A DNA stretch of 64,000 nt, taken from Scatomonas sp963928055. Lineage in GTDB: Bacteria > Bacillota > Clostridia > Lachnospirales > Lachnospiraceae. The stretch lies in contig CAWVDN010000001.1 in the NCBI GenBank assembly GCA_963928055.1, forward strand, positions 248,001 to 312,000. Direction: 5' to 3'. Position numbers and translations under genes: made by a program. The notes beneath the pieces are model-generated. The model did no database searches, was not told the DNA's origin, and saw only the letters and a list, made by a program, of their open reading frames with translations. Below are positions 1 through 7,572 of the stretch, piece by piece. The stretch's first letter is position 1, and each line of letters starts with the position of its first letter.

Positions 1-1
1 G

Positions 2-331
2 GAGACCATGCTGCTCTCTCTCATCTACGAAGGCAGATTTCACTGCTTCTCGCCCAAAACCTATCTGGACAGGACCGATCTTTGGGTGATCCGTCCGCTG
101 ATGTTCGTGTCGGAGGCGGATGTGATCGGTTTCCGCAATCAGTATCATCTGCCGGTGGTAAAGAATCCCTGCCCGGCGGACGGCTATACCAGACGGCAGT
201 ATGCCAAAGAGCTCCTGGCCGGGATCAACCGGGACAATCCGGGCGTCAAGGAGCGTATGTTTTCCGCGATTGTCAACGGAAAGATCCCCGGCTGGCCGGA
301 CAGGATCCCCAGGATCCGGGGGACTCTGTAA
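2..331 (+). CDS. TtcA/TilS-family tRNA-thiolation ATPase, C-terminal part (5' truncated)
   Basis: This is the C-terminal end of a PP-loop ATP pyrophosphatase of the TtcA group, which adds sulfur to a tRNA cytidine. The reading frame is open to the left edge, so the N-terminal PP-loop is outside the window. The visible part begins with the family's ETMLLSLIYEGRF helix, followed by a VIRPL segment. The KNPCPADG stretch carries a conserved late cysteine, and the ending is helical (RRQYAKELL). It stops with TAA just before a hairpin terminator. It is one of only three plus-strand genes. TtcA-like is preferred over TilS because of the YxGRF and IRPL motifs. Confidence 0.75.
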   Translation, partial: ETMLLSLIYEGRFHCFSPKTYLDRTDLWVIRPLMFVSEADVIGFRNQYHLPVVKNPCPADGYTRRQYAKELLAGINRDNPGVKERMFSAIVNGKIPGWPDRIPRIRGTL

Positions 332-335
332 GTTC

Positions 336-382
336 CGAAGAAAAAGAAAAGCCGCTCTCTTTCGGGAGCCGCTTTTCTTTTG
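336..382. terminator. Bidirectional intrinsic terminator
   Basis: An A-rich tract, an imperfect hairpin (arms AAAAGCCGCTC and GAGCCGCTTTT, one C-C mismatch) and a T-rich tract lie between two convergent genes. Read on either strand, the stem is followed by a run of T, so it can end both the TtcA-like gene and the kinase-like gene. Confidence 0.7.
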
Positions 383-396
383 TATGCGCAGGCGCG

Positions 397-1056
397 TTAT
401 TTCTTCGCCGGATCCACCGTGAAGATCGCGCGTTTATAACCTTGTTCTTTCTGTTCGATCATGCCTTTCAGTAAATTCACGGTTCCGTCGATTCCGAACA
501 CGCCGCTGTCCAGGCAGACATGATAGCTTTCCATCTCTCCCCACTTTTTGCAGGTGTAATAATTGTAATAGCTGGCCCTGTTCTTATCGATCTTCAGGAT
601 CATATCCTTGGCCTTATTATCACTGATGGAATTGGCGGCAGCTACTCTGCGGATCCGTTTCTTCATGTCGGCATGGATAAAAACGCTGAGACAGTTGGGA
701 TTATCTTCCAGGGCATAATCCGCGCAGCGGCCGATAAATACACAGGGGCCTTCTTTCGCCAGATTTTTGATGGTGTCAAACTGTGCCAGAAATACTTTCT
801 GATTCAGAGGCATATCGGAAAGTACATTGGAGGAATATCCGTAGGAGTAAGTATCCATGACCAGAGAGTAGAGAAAACTGCTGGTATGTCTTTTCTCATT
901 CGCCTCAAAAATTTCCTTGGCAAGTCCGCTGTCCTTGGAAGCTCTTTCCAGAAGCTCCTTATCATAGCAGGGAATGTTCAGGGCTTTCGCCAGTTCCTTG
1001 CCGATCTCACGTCCCGCGCTGCCATGCTGGCGGCTGATTGTAATAATTGTATTCAT
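397..1056 (-). CDS. Cytidylate kinase-like family protein
   Basis: This 219-residue protein belongs to the cytidylate-kinase-like P-loop family common in Clostridia. The family's substrate is not settled. The N-terminus MNTIITISRQHGSAGREIGKEL is the atypical P-loop, and the middle has a VFIGRCADYAL strand-turn. The C-terminal part contains a YYNYYTCKKWG segment typical of the family. The start at 1056 is chosen over an upstream in-frame start at 1080 because AAAGGAGAGGA sits directly before it. It is monocistronic, with a promoter over a 20-bp palindrome upstream and a terminator downstream. True CMP kinase activity is not assured. Confidence 0.75.
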   Translation of the reverse strand: MNTIITISRQHGSAGREIGKELAKALNIPCYDKELLERASKDSGLAKEIFEANEKRHTSSFLYSLVMDTYSYGYSSNVLSDMPLNQKVFLAQFDTIKNLAKEGPCVFIGRCADYALEDNPNCLSVFIHADMKKRIRRVAAANSISDNKAKDMILKIDKNRASYYNYYTCKKWGEMESYHVCLDSGVFGIDGTVNLLKGMIEQKEQGYKRAIFTVDPAKK

Positions 1057-1098
1057 ACGCTCCTCTCCTTTCTGACCCAACTTTCAATAATTATTTGT

Positions 1099-1127
1099 AT
1101 TATAATACAAATTGACCGAAAAGTACA
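1099..1127 (-). promoter_or_regulatory. Promoter of the cytidylate-kinase-like gene, within a 20-bp palindrome
   Basis: On the minus strand a TGTACT -35 is followed by a 17-bp spacer and a perfect TATAAT -10. The -10 is the centre of a perfect 20-bp palindrome at 1093-1112 (half-site ATTTGTAT). This suggests an operator overlapping the core promoter. It leaves a leader of about 36 nt before the start codon. Confidence 0.55.
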
Positions 1128-1133
1128 TACGAT

Positions 1134-2072
1134 TCACCGGAGAATTTTCAAAAGTTTTTCAAAATATTCCGGAAGGGGGGCAGTAAATTCAAGATATTTT
1201 CCTGTACGGGGATGGATAAATCCCAGGACCATGGCGTGGAGGGCCTGCCCCTGCAGCTGGGGATACGGGCACTTTTTAGGCCCGTACAGAGGATCTCCCA
1301 GGATCGGGTGGCCGATGCTGGCGAGATGGGCGCGGATCTGATGGGTGCGTCCGGTCTCCAGGCGGCATTCAATATAGGAATATCCCCGCAGATGTTCCAG
1401 AACCTGCACATGGGTCACCGCAGGTTTTCCGTTTTTCACGTTTACCGCCATTTTTTTTCGGTCCGTCGGGTGCCGGCCGATGCTCCCTTCCACTGTAAAG
1501 GAATCTTCCCGGAAGACGCCGTGGGCAATGGCCCGGTAGCGTCTGGTGATACTGTGGACAGCCAGCTGCTCCGCCAGAGCCCGGTGGGACGCGTCGTTTT
1601 TACAGACGACCAGGGCGCCGGTGGTGTCTTTGTCGATGCGATGGACGATCCCCGGTCGAAGAACGCCGTTAATGCCGGAGAGACTGCCCTGACAGTGATA
1701 CAGAAGGGCATTCACCAGGGTATGCTGCAAGTGGCCGGCTGCCGGATGCACTACCATATCTTTGGGCTTGTTGACTACCAGCAGATCCGCGTCTTCATAC
1801 AGAATATCCAGAGGGATATTTTCCGGAAGGATCTCCGGTTCCTGATCCTCCGGAAGAGACAGTTCCACCCGTTCCCCGGACCGCAGCCGGTAATTTGCCT
1901 TGGCAGGCCTGCCCTCTGCCAGCACTCGCTCTTCTTTCAGAAGCTTCTGCATATAAGAGCGGGAGAAATCCGGGAGTTTTCCGGCCAGAAACCGGTCGAT
2001 CCGCGTGCCCTCATCTTCTTCGCCTACGGTAAACTCCGTGCGCAGGATCCGTTCCTCTTCCCCGGTATTCAT
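1134..2072 (-). CDS. rluD: RluD-family 23S rRNA pseudouridine synthase
   Basis: The protein converts uridine to pseudouridine in 23S rRNA. It has 312 residues, the usual RluA/RluD length. An N-terminal S4 RNA-binding domain covers about residues 16-75 (RIDRFLAGKLPDFSRS), followed by the catalytic domain. The catalytic loop reads GIVHRIDKDTTGALVV, holding the active aspartate of the HRxDxxTxG motif, and ETGRTHQIRAH is the later conserved strand. Its start overlaps the lspA stop by 4 bp (ATGA), and AGGAG precedes it. It ends the hlyD-like-ylmE-sepF-ylmH-aroB-lspA-rluD run. The exact uridine modified cannot be read from sequence. Confidence 0.92.
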   Translation of the reverse strand: MNTGEEERILRTEFTVGEEDEGTRIDRFLAGKLPDFSRSYMQKLLKEERVLAEGRPAKANYRLRSGERVELSLPEDQEPEILPENIPLDILYEDADLLVVNKPKDMVVHPAAGHLQHTLVNALLYHCQGSLSGINGVLRPGIVHRIDKDTTGALVVCKNDASHRALAEQLAVHSITRRYRAIAHGVFREDSFTVEGSIGRHPTDRKKMAVNVKNGKPAVTHVQVLEHLRGYSYIECRLETGRTHQIRAHLASIGHPILGDPLYGPKKCPYPQLQGQALHAMVLGFIHPRTGKYLEFTAPLPEYFEKLLKILR

Positions 2073-2590
2073 GGGCGCTCCTGCTTTCGGAAGGAAAGAA
2101 ACTGAAAATCCCCTTCTTTGTAATAGAAAAAAACCAGGAGCAGGATGGCGATGAAGGACAGAGTGATATAAATATCCGCGACATTAAAGATCGGAAAATC
2201 AATGACAGAAAAGTATATGAAATCGATCACGTACTGATTCGCCACCCGATCGATAAAATTCCCCAGGGCGCCGGCTGCCAGCACTACGCAGCAGGCAGTG
2301 AGAGGAAGGTAATGCCTGGTTTTGGGGATCCGTATATAAAAGTAAACCGCCGCCGCCAGAAACGCCAGCGTGAGGACCCAGAAAACCCCCTGCATCCCCT
2401 GAAGAGAACCGAAAGCCGCTCCCCGATTTTCCAGATACTGCAGTTCCAGGACATCAGGGATCAGCACCACCGGCGGGCGGCCTTTCAGGCCGGAGGACGC
2501 CAGATATTTCGTAAACTGATCCAGAAAGACCAGACCGCAGAACCCGAGGACGGCGGCAATGGTATAGGAAATCTTTTTGCGTTCTTTCAT
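2069..2590 (-). CDS. lspA: Signal peptidase II (prolipoprotein)
   Basis: This membrane aspartyl protease cleaves prolipoprotein signal peptides. It has 173 residues and four predicted membrane segments. Family motifs are present: DQFTKYL near the N-terminus, ENRGAAFG (conserved N and G), GNFIDR and FNVADIYI, with the two catalytic aspartates in the last two. The start at 2590 is preferred over an in-frame ATG at 2605 because GGAGA lies before it and it falls just after the aroB stop. It overlaps rluD by 4 bp; lspA-rluD adjacency is widespread in Firmicutes. Confidence 0.95.
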   Translation of the reverse strand: MKERKKISYTIAAVLGFCGLVFLDQFTKYLASSGLKGRPPVVLIPDVLELQYLENRGAAFGSLQGMQGVFWVLTLAFLAAAVYFYIRIPKTRHYLPLTACCVVLAAGALGNFIDRVANQYVIDFIYFSVIDFPIFNVADIYITLSFIAILLLVFFYYKEGDFQFLSFRKQERP

Positions 2591-2594
2591 TGTA

Positions 2595-3692
2595 TCATTC
2601 TCCATTCAGTATATCCACGGACTCCAGGATCTCCTGATCCGTAACGCTTCGGTCGATCACAGCGCATCCCAGGGGCCTGAGAAGGATAAAACGGATCCTG
2701 CCCTGTTCCATTTTTTTGTCGGATTTTGTGGCACGCAGTACAGCCTCCGGGGAGATCCCGGGCAGAGAGACGGGAAGCCCGAAGGTTTTCTCCGCATTGC
2801 GGACCGACAGATAATCTTCTCGGGAAATATACCCTTTTTTCCAGGAAAGATAGGCGGCGGCCACAGTTCCCAGAGCCACGCATTCCCCGTGGAGCAGCTG
2901 AAAGTCCATAAGCTTCTCGATGGCGTGGCCGATGGTGTGGCCGAGATTCAGCGTCGCCCGGACGCCCTGTTCCCGGGGATCCTCCTCCACGACCATGGCT
3001 TTGATCTCACAGCAGCGGCGGATCATAGACTCAAGGGCCTCCCTATCTCCGGACTGTATCTCCCGGGCGTGTTCCGTCAGCCAGAAAAAGAAATCAGCGT
3101 CCCTCAGAAGCGCCGTTTTCAGTACCTCTGCCATTCCGCTGGCAAACTGCCTTTCGGAAAGTGTGGAGAGTACCGCCAGGTTCATGTACACCAGGCGGGG
3201 CTGACAGAAGGCTCCCACCATGTTTTTATACTGATCCAGATCCACCCCCGTTTTGCCGCCGATGCTGCTGTCTACCTGCGCCAGTAAGGTGGTGGGCACC
3301 TGGATAAAATCGATCCCCCGCAGATAGGTGGCGGCGGCAAACCCCGTCAGATCGCCGGTAACTCCGCCACCCAGGGCGATCAGGAGATCCCTGCGCTCGA
3401 AATTCTTTTGGATCAGAAATGCATACAGATCCCTGACGGTATCGAGATTCTTTCTGCTCTCTCCTTCCGGAAAGACAAAGGTATGCATCTCCCGGAAGGT
3501 TCCTTCCAGGCTGCGGACCAGGTCCTGCAGATACAGAGGGGCTACCGCGCTGTCGGAGATAACGCACACTTTTCCCGCCTGCAGCTCAGGCATTTCCAGA
3601 CAGGTCTTCAGCGCGCGGAAATCATTTTCCCAGACAATATGGTAAGAAAATTCCAGAGGATTTCCCTTTCGTTGGATCAGTAAATTACGCAA
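2595..3692 (-). CDS. aroB: 3-dehydroquinate synthase
   Basis: The enzyme converts DAHP to 3-dehydroquinate in the shikimate pathway, using NAD and a divalent metal. It has 365 residues. The glycine-rich NAD-binding segment GGGVTGDLTGFAAATYLRGI, the DSSIGGKTGVD active-site loop, and metal ligands in NLGHTIGHAIE and LLHGE are all present. The start is TTG, preceded by AAGGAGGA. No other shikimate gene is nearby; it sits between ylmH and lspA, the place taken by divIVA and ileS in Bacillus. Confidence 0.95.
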   Translation of the reverse strand: MRNLLIQRKGNPLEFSYHIVWENDFRALKTCLEMPELQAGKVCVISDSAVAPLYLQDLVRSLEGTFREMHTFVFPEGESRKNLDTVRDLYAFLIQKNFERRDLLIALGGGVTGDLTGFAAATYLRGIDFIQVPTTLLAQVDSSIGGKTGVDLDQYKNMVGAFCQPRLVYMNLAVLSTLSERQFASGMAEVLKTALLRDADFFFWLTEHAREIQSGDREALESMIRRCCEIKAMVVEEDPREQGVRATLNLGHTIGHAIEKLMDFQLLHGECVALGTVAAAYLSWKKGYISREDYLSVRNAEKTFGLPVSLPGISPEAVLRATKSDKKMEQGRIRFILLRPLGCAVIDRSVTDQEILESVDILNGE

Positions 3693-3713
3693 AACAGTTC
3701 CTCCTTTTTTCGG

Positions 3714-4466
3714 TCAGATGTAGCGGTACAGGCGGACCAGATTCCTGCCCTTTTTCGTTTTGGAAACACATTCCCCGAAACGGAACTTCCCATAGCCTCT
3801 CACCGAGATCAGATCCCCGGAAGACAGATTGTATCCATTGGATGGGATCAGACGGCCGTTCACAAAAACTTTCCCTTCCCCGATGAGAGGAAGCATGGAA
3901 CTGCGGGAACTGTGAAAGGCCAGGGCGATCACGGAATCCAGTCTGGGAGAGGCTACCGTTCCGGTGATCTCCTCCACCCGGGGCTGCGGGATCTCCTCCG
4001 GATCTTCGCACACGGAGACTGTGACGGCTGTGCGTCCTACCATGCGCAGCTCAGAACAGAGGAAATCCGTCATACTGTCTTCACAGAACAGAAAGGCCTC
4101 GCGGTCTCCCGGAAGGATATCTCCCACTACCCGGCGCTCGATCCCCAGTCCCAGCACAGCCCCGAGATAATCTCTGTGGCTCGGGGAAACAGAAAATCTG
4201 GGGGCCGCCGCCCGGATCCGGAGGCAGGAAAAAGGATAGCTCCAATCATAAGAAAGAGCATCAGGTAGAAATGCTGCCATCTGACGCTCCGCGGTTTCAT
4301 AGCCGCCGGAAAGGCACAGCGAAACACCGTGCTCTTTCCAGTTTATGCTATGTATCATATGAATTTCATACAGATCAAGAAAATCGCTGAAAGAGACAAT
4401 GCTCCGCTGATACGCGGTGTCCGCCAGTTCCTGCATTTTCCTGATAAAAAGAGTTTCCCGCTCCAT
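3714..4466 (-). CDS. ylmH: YlmH-family S4-domain RNA-binding protein
   Basis: This 250-residue protein has an N-terminal YlmH domain and a C-terminal S4 RNA-binding domain from about residue 175 (SPRLDSVIALAFHSSRS, then GKVFVNG and GDLISVRGYGKF). YlmH homologues are linked to ribosome rescue and lie in the ylm division cluster of Firmicutes. It starts 5 nt after the sepF stop with no strong ribosome site of its own, so translational coupling is likely. The family assignment is firm; its exact role here is inferred. Confidence 0.88.
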   Translation of the reverse strand: MERETLFIRKMQELADTAYQRSIVSFSDFLDLYEIHMIHSINWKEHGVSLCLSGGYETAERQMAAFLPDALSYDWSYPFSCLRIRAAAPRFSVSPSHRDYLGAVLGLGIERRVVGDILPGDREAFLFCEDSMTDFLCSELRMVGRTAVTVSVCEDPEEIPQPRVEEITGTVASPRLDSVIALAFHSSRSSMLPLIGEGKVFVNGRLIPSNGYNLSSGDLISVRGYGKFRFGECVSKTKKGRNLVRLYRYI

Positions 4467-4471
4467 GGGCT

Positions 4472-5041
4472 TTAGAATTCCGTGCGGATAGAGGGAATGG
4501 CACCGCCCAGGATATCCTGGATATCTCCGGAAATCTCCACGCTGGAAGGTGTCAGGATAAAAATATAGCTGGATACCTTCTGGAGGCTTCCGTTTATGGA
4601 ATAGCAGGCGCCGCAGGCAAAATCAATGATCCGCTGGGCAACCTCCACATCGATGCCTTCCAGGTTCAGGACAACGGTACAGTTGGCCAGAAGCGTGTCC
4701 GCGATCTCCCTTGTATCCTCCATGGAATTGGGTTTGATCACGCATACTTCCATGCCGCTGCCGGAAGCTTTTCTGCGCATAGGCGTCACTTTCGGTGAAG
4801 AAACTCTGACAGGCCTGGGAGCTGCCGCCTGCTGTTTGGGCGCCGTCTGCTTTTTCGCAGCCCGTGGCTCCTCTTCCGCCTCGTCTTTCTCCTTTATTTT
4901 CTGGAAAAATCTCTTTTTCGGTTTGGCCTCCTCTTCAAATTCCTCGTCGTCAATGTCGTCATCTTCGTCAAAGAATTCATCTTCGTCGTCATAATCGTCA
5001 TTTAAACGGATTGCATTTAAAAACTTGTCCAAAACACTCAT
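4472..5041 (-). CDS. sepF: Cell-division protein SepF
   Basis: SepF is a membrane-associated FtsZ partner that helps organise the septal ring. It has 189 residues. The short N-terminal amphipathic helix MSVLDKFLNAIRL is the membrane anchor. A very acidic linker follows (about residues 14-45), then a basic/Ala-Pro-rich linker, and the conserved C-terminal SepF domain from about residue 97 (CVIKPNSMEDTREIADTLL ending in ILTPSSVEISG). The acidic linker is longer than in Bacillus. Neighbours ylmE and ylmH support the call. Confidence 0.93.
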   Translation of the reverse strand: MSVLDKFLNAIRLNDDYDDEDEFFDEDDDIDDEEFEEEAKPKKRFFQKIKEKDEAEEEPRAAKKQTAPKQQAAAPRPVRVSSPKVTPMRRKASGSGMEVCVIKPNSMEDTREIADTLLANCTVVLNLEGIDVEVAQRIIDFACGACYSINGSLQKVSSYIFILTPSSVEISGDIQDILGGAIPSIRTEF

Positions 5042-5063
5042 TTTAACTGATCTCCTATTGTTT

Positions 5064-5762
5064 TTAATTCTGAATGCCGTAAGTCCGCTGTCCGAAAATT
5101 CCGGTGCCGACCCGCACGAGCGTGGCGCCTTCCTCGATTGCCACCTGATAGTCGCCGGTCATCCCCATACTCAAAACACTCATAGTAACATTATTAATGT
5201 TTTTGCCTGCAATGTCAACACTTAATTCCTTCAATTTTCGGAAAACCGGACGATTTTCTTCCGGATTGGAAACATTCGGACCGATGGTCATCAAACCTTT
5301 CACAGAAACAGCCGGAAGCTGGGCGATCTGGCGGATCAGCCCCTCTGTCTCCTCCGGTCTTACCCCGAATTTGCTCTCCTCTCCCGCCACATTCACCTCG
5401 ATCAATATCGGCACGCTGCAGTTGCGCTTGACTGCCTCCCGGCTGATGGTCTGAGCCAGCTTCAGCGAATCGACGGAATGGATCAGACAGGCTTTATCCA
5501 CAACATACTTTACTTTGTTTGTCTGCAGATGACCGATCAGATGCCAGCGGGTATCCTCCGGCAGTTCCGGATATTTGGCGGTAAGCTCCTGGACTTTGTT
5601 CTCGCCGAAATCTCTCTGGCCCAGATCGTAGATCTCCCGGATCTGATCCACCGGCTTGGTCTTGCTGACGGCGATCAGGGTTACCTCCCCCCGGTCTCTT
5701 CCGCTCCGTTTACAGGCTTCCGCAATGTGTTTTTCCACTTCTTCATAATTATCTCTCAGCAT
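5064..5762 (-). CDS. ylmE: YggS/YlmE-family PLP-binding protein
   Basis: This 232-residue fold-type III PLP protein is involved in PLP and amino-acid homeostasis in homologues; no enzyme activity is established. The PLP lysine lies in TLIAVSKTKP, and HLIGHLQTNKVKYV and SMGMTGDYQVAIEEGATLVRVGTGIFG are family hallmarks. The start at 5762 is chosen because AGGAGG precedes it; the reading frame extends 25 codons upstream into the previous gene without a ribosome site. It lies 19 nt after the HlyD-like gene and directly before sepF. Confidence 0.93.
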   Translation of the reverse strand: MLRDNYEEVEKHIAEACKRSGRDRGEVTLIAVSKTKPVDQIREIYDLGQRDFGENKVQELTAKYPELPEDTRWHLIGHLQTNKVKYVVDKACLIHSVDSLKLAQTISREAVKRNCSVPILIEVNVAGEESKFGVRPEETEGLIRQIAQLPAVSVKGLMTIGPNVSNPEENRPVFRKLKELSVDIAGKNINNVTMSVLSMGMTGDYQVAIEEGATLVRVGTGIFGQRTYGIQN

Positions 5763-5781
5763 GGTATGGCGCCTCCTGCGT

Positions 5782-7149
5782 TTAATACAATATGTCGTCT
5801 TCTTTAACACTGTTCCCGTCGTAGACAATGTAATCAAAAGCAGCGATCCCGTAATCCGTTCCGGTCTCTACGATACAGTATTCATCGTTCTGGTCGATGA
5901 TGGAAACCCGCCGGAAAACAGCGTAACCGCGGTTGATGCTGTAAACGCCCTCCAGGGATCCGGTCTCGCCTACGGTATAGCGGCTGTTGGAATCCGGACG
6001 GACCAGCACATCTCCCTCGGCGAGGCTGTTCATGTCCGCGTAATAGAAGCTGCCGCCTTCTTCCGAGGTGGTTTCCGCGTAGATGGTGGTCTGAACAAAG
6101 CTGGTGCCGGTCTGCCCGTTTTCATCGGTGATCTCTTTCAGAAAGCCGAGTTCCCCGTTCTCTCCGCCGGTTACAGCCCATTCCGCAGGGATCAGATAAA
6201 AATCCTTCGTGACAATGGAGGAGAGGGGTATTTTCAGACCGCTGCGGGTATTGGTGACAAGTTCCACCTCCAGGAACCGGTCATTGCAGTACCGCACCAT
6301 GCCGCTGTCAAAGGTGATCTCCACATAGCGCTGTTCATTGGAGGTAAAAAGGCGCAGGCTGCCGGTCTCACTCTGTCCGTCTTTCAGAAATTTGACCTGG
6401 ATCTGGTCGTGGGCTGCCAGACTTACGGTCTGGGCGTCTGTTACGGGAATGATCAGAGACCATTTCTCACTGGTGATGAGCCTGTACACCGGATCAGAGA
6501 CAGCGGCCTGGGTATTGCCGGACAGGTTCTGCTGCCGGTAGGAACGGCTCTGGAAATCCTCGGCCGTAAGATCCTCCGTGTTCAGGTTCTCGTATCCGTC
6601 ACAGGAATAAGCCACCACGCCGTCCGCAGGCGCGCTGCAGAGAGCGCCTGAAAGGGTTGCCGTATTTGCCTGTGCCAGAGCGGTGCCCTTCAGCTTATAC
6701 TTGAAATCGTAAACAGAACGGAAATCATTGGCGTCAAAAGCGCCGGAATAGATGGAGGCCTGCCGCCGCAGTTCTGACAGATCCTGCTCTTCCGCCTCCT
6801 CCCCGCTCATGGGGAACTGTGTGGAAGTAATGCTGCAGACCGTGCTGTTCTTGCTGACCTTTGAGCCGTCCTGCACAAAGTAGTTCACAAATCCGGCGGT
6901 GTCCGCGGTGACGACTTCTTCAGAACGCTTTACCAGCGCCGTGTAGGTTTTGTTCTGGGACAGAGGGCCGCGGGTAACCTGATACGAGACAACGTGATCC
7001 GCCGTAACATAAATCACAACGGTGATAATCAGATAAAGAAACAACGCTCCGAATATCACCGTTCCGATATTAAAGTTGATATATTGCCGCAGACCTTTCC
7101 CGGATGATTCTCTTTCCGGCTTCTTCTGCTTCTTCTTTTTATCAGACAA
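5782..7149 (-). CDS. HlyD-like efflux adaptor protein of the ylm cluster
   Basis: This 455-residue protein has a basic N-terminal tail, one membrane segment at about residues 30-50 (TVIFGALFLYLIITVVIYV) and a long extracytoplasmic part. A biotinyl/lipoyl-like beta segment (VVTADTAGFVNYFVQDGSKV) resembles HlyD/MacA adaptors. No partner ABC or outer-membrane gene is nearby, and a monoderm has no outer membrane, so a transport role is uncertain. A link to division is suggested only by its position ahead of ylmE-sepF. Translation begins at TTG with AAGGAG upstream, 29 nt after the structured element at 7179-7457. Confidence 0.7.
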   Translation of the reverse strand: MSDKKKKQKKPERESSGKGLRQYINFNIGTVIFGALFLYLIITVVIYVTADHVVSYQVTRGPLSQNKTYTALVKRSEEVVTADTAGFVNYFVQDGSKVSKNSTVCSITSTQFPMSGEEAEEQDLSELRRQASIYSGAFDANDFRSVYDFKYKLKGTALAQANTATLSGALCSAPADGVVAYSCDGYENLNTEDLTAEDFQSRSYRQQNLSGNTQAAVSDPVYRLITSEKWSLIIPVTDAQTVSLAAHDQIQVKFLKDGQSETGSLRLFTSNEQRYVEITFDSGMVRYCNDRFLEVELVTNTRSGLKIPLSSIVTKDFYLIPAEWAVTGGENGELGFLKEITDENGQTGTSFVQTTIYAETTSEEGGSFYYADMNSLAEGDVLVRPDSNSRYTVGETGSLEGVYSINRGYAVFRRVSIIDQNDEYCIVETGTDYGIAAFDYIVYDGNSVKEDDILY

Positions 7150-7178
7150 AAAAATCGCTCCTTACTCATAAATCCTGC

Positions 7179-7457
7179 TAGCATCAGTGTACAAGGGACA
7201 ACACGCTCCAAACCGCGTAATTTCGGTGATTTTCTGTGTTATCCTCAATCGGCGTACGTCCAGTACGCCTCTATCGTCTGTCTTGAAAATCACCGAAATT
7301 CCTGCGGTTGGAGTCTTCGAGTCGTGAAGGTGCTGATTTGAGCCCCTTCAAGGCACTTGATCGACGCGTACAGAGACGTACGCGGAGGGAAAGTAACGCA
7401 GAAGGAGCTCAAATCAACCCTTCAACGACCGTATTGTCCCCTTGTACACTGATGCTA
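7179..7457 (-). repeat. 279-bp inverted-repeat element with two long hairpins (MITE or structured leader RNA)
   Basis: The ends are matching inverted repeats: 7179-7201, starting TAGCATCAGTGTACAAGGG, and 7434-7457, its complement with one extra base. Inside are two long stem-loops. Arm A pairs 7206-7234 with 7285-7313, including 16 perfect base pairs at 7219-7234/7285-7300, with a GGCGTAC/GTACGCC apex at 7251-7269. Arm B pairs 7321-7349 with 7401-7428, with a GCGTAC/GTACGC apex at 7366-7383. The two arms resemble each other in inverted orientation. A TA at each outer end fits insertion at TA, as with IS630-type MITEs. It has no plausible gene. It lies between the promoter at 7466-7494 and the HlyD-like start, so it should be transcribed as a leader. 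Type and function are inferred. Confidence 0.75.
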
Positions 7458-7465
7458 TGTCTGCT

Positions 7466-7494
7466 ATTTTACCATTTTCCGCCGGATTACTCAA
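7466..7494 (-). promoter_or_regulatory. Promoter of the HlyD-like/ylm/aroB/lspA/rluD operon
   Basis: TTGAGT (-35), a 17-bp spacer and TAAAAT (-10) lie on the minus strand. The predicted start near 7459 is within about 2 nt of the right end of the hairpin element, so the whole element would form the 5' leader (about 310 nt) of the operon. Confidence 0.6.
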
Positions 7495-7528
7495 GTTTTT
7501 TCTCCTGAAGGCAGGAATGCCGCAAAAA

Positions 7529-7552
7529 CCCGGAACAGAAAACTGTTCCGGG
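7529..7552 (-). terminator. Intrinsic terminator after the P-loop gene
   Basis: A perfect 10-bp stem (CCCGGAACAG/CTGTTCCGGG) with a four-base loop is followed on the minus strand by TTTTT. It ends the short transcript of the P-loop gene at 7573-7998, just upstream of the next promoter. Confidence 0.85.
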
Positions 7553-7572
7553 ACTCTGCACGCGGTATGTAT

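Noticed and set aside
520..1341. 273-codon plus-strand open frame
   Set aside because: It lies opposite the kinase-like gene, the promoter palindrome and the end of rluD, and has no ribosome site or domain.
7165..7190. Outward promoter formed by the left end of the element (TTGTAC-18-TATGAG)
   Set aside because: The start would fall on the ribosome site of the HlyD-like gene, leaving no usable leader. The promoter at 7466-7494 is better.
7308..7508. Small 66-codon gene inside the hairpin element
   Set aside because: It runs across both stems and the terminal repeat, has no ribosome site and is read against the operon. The base pairing explains the sequence.
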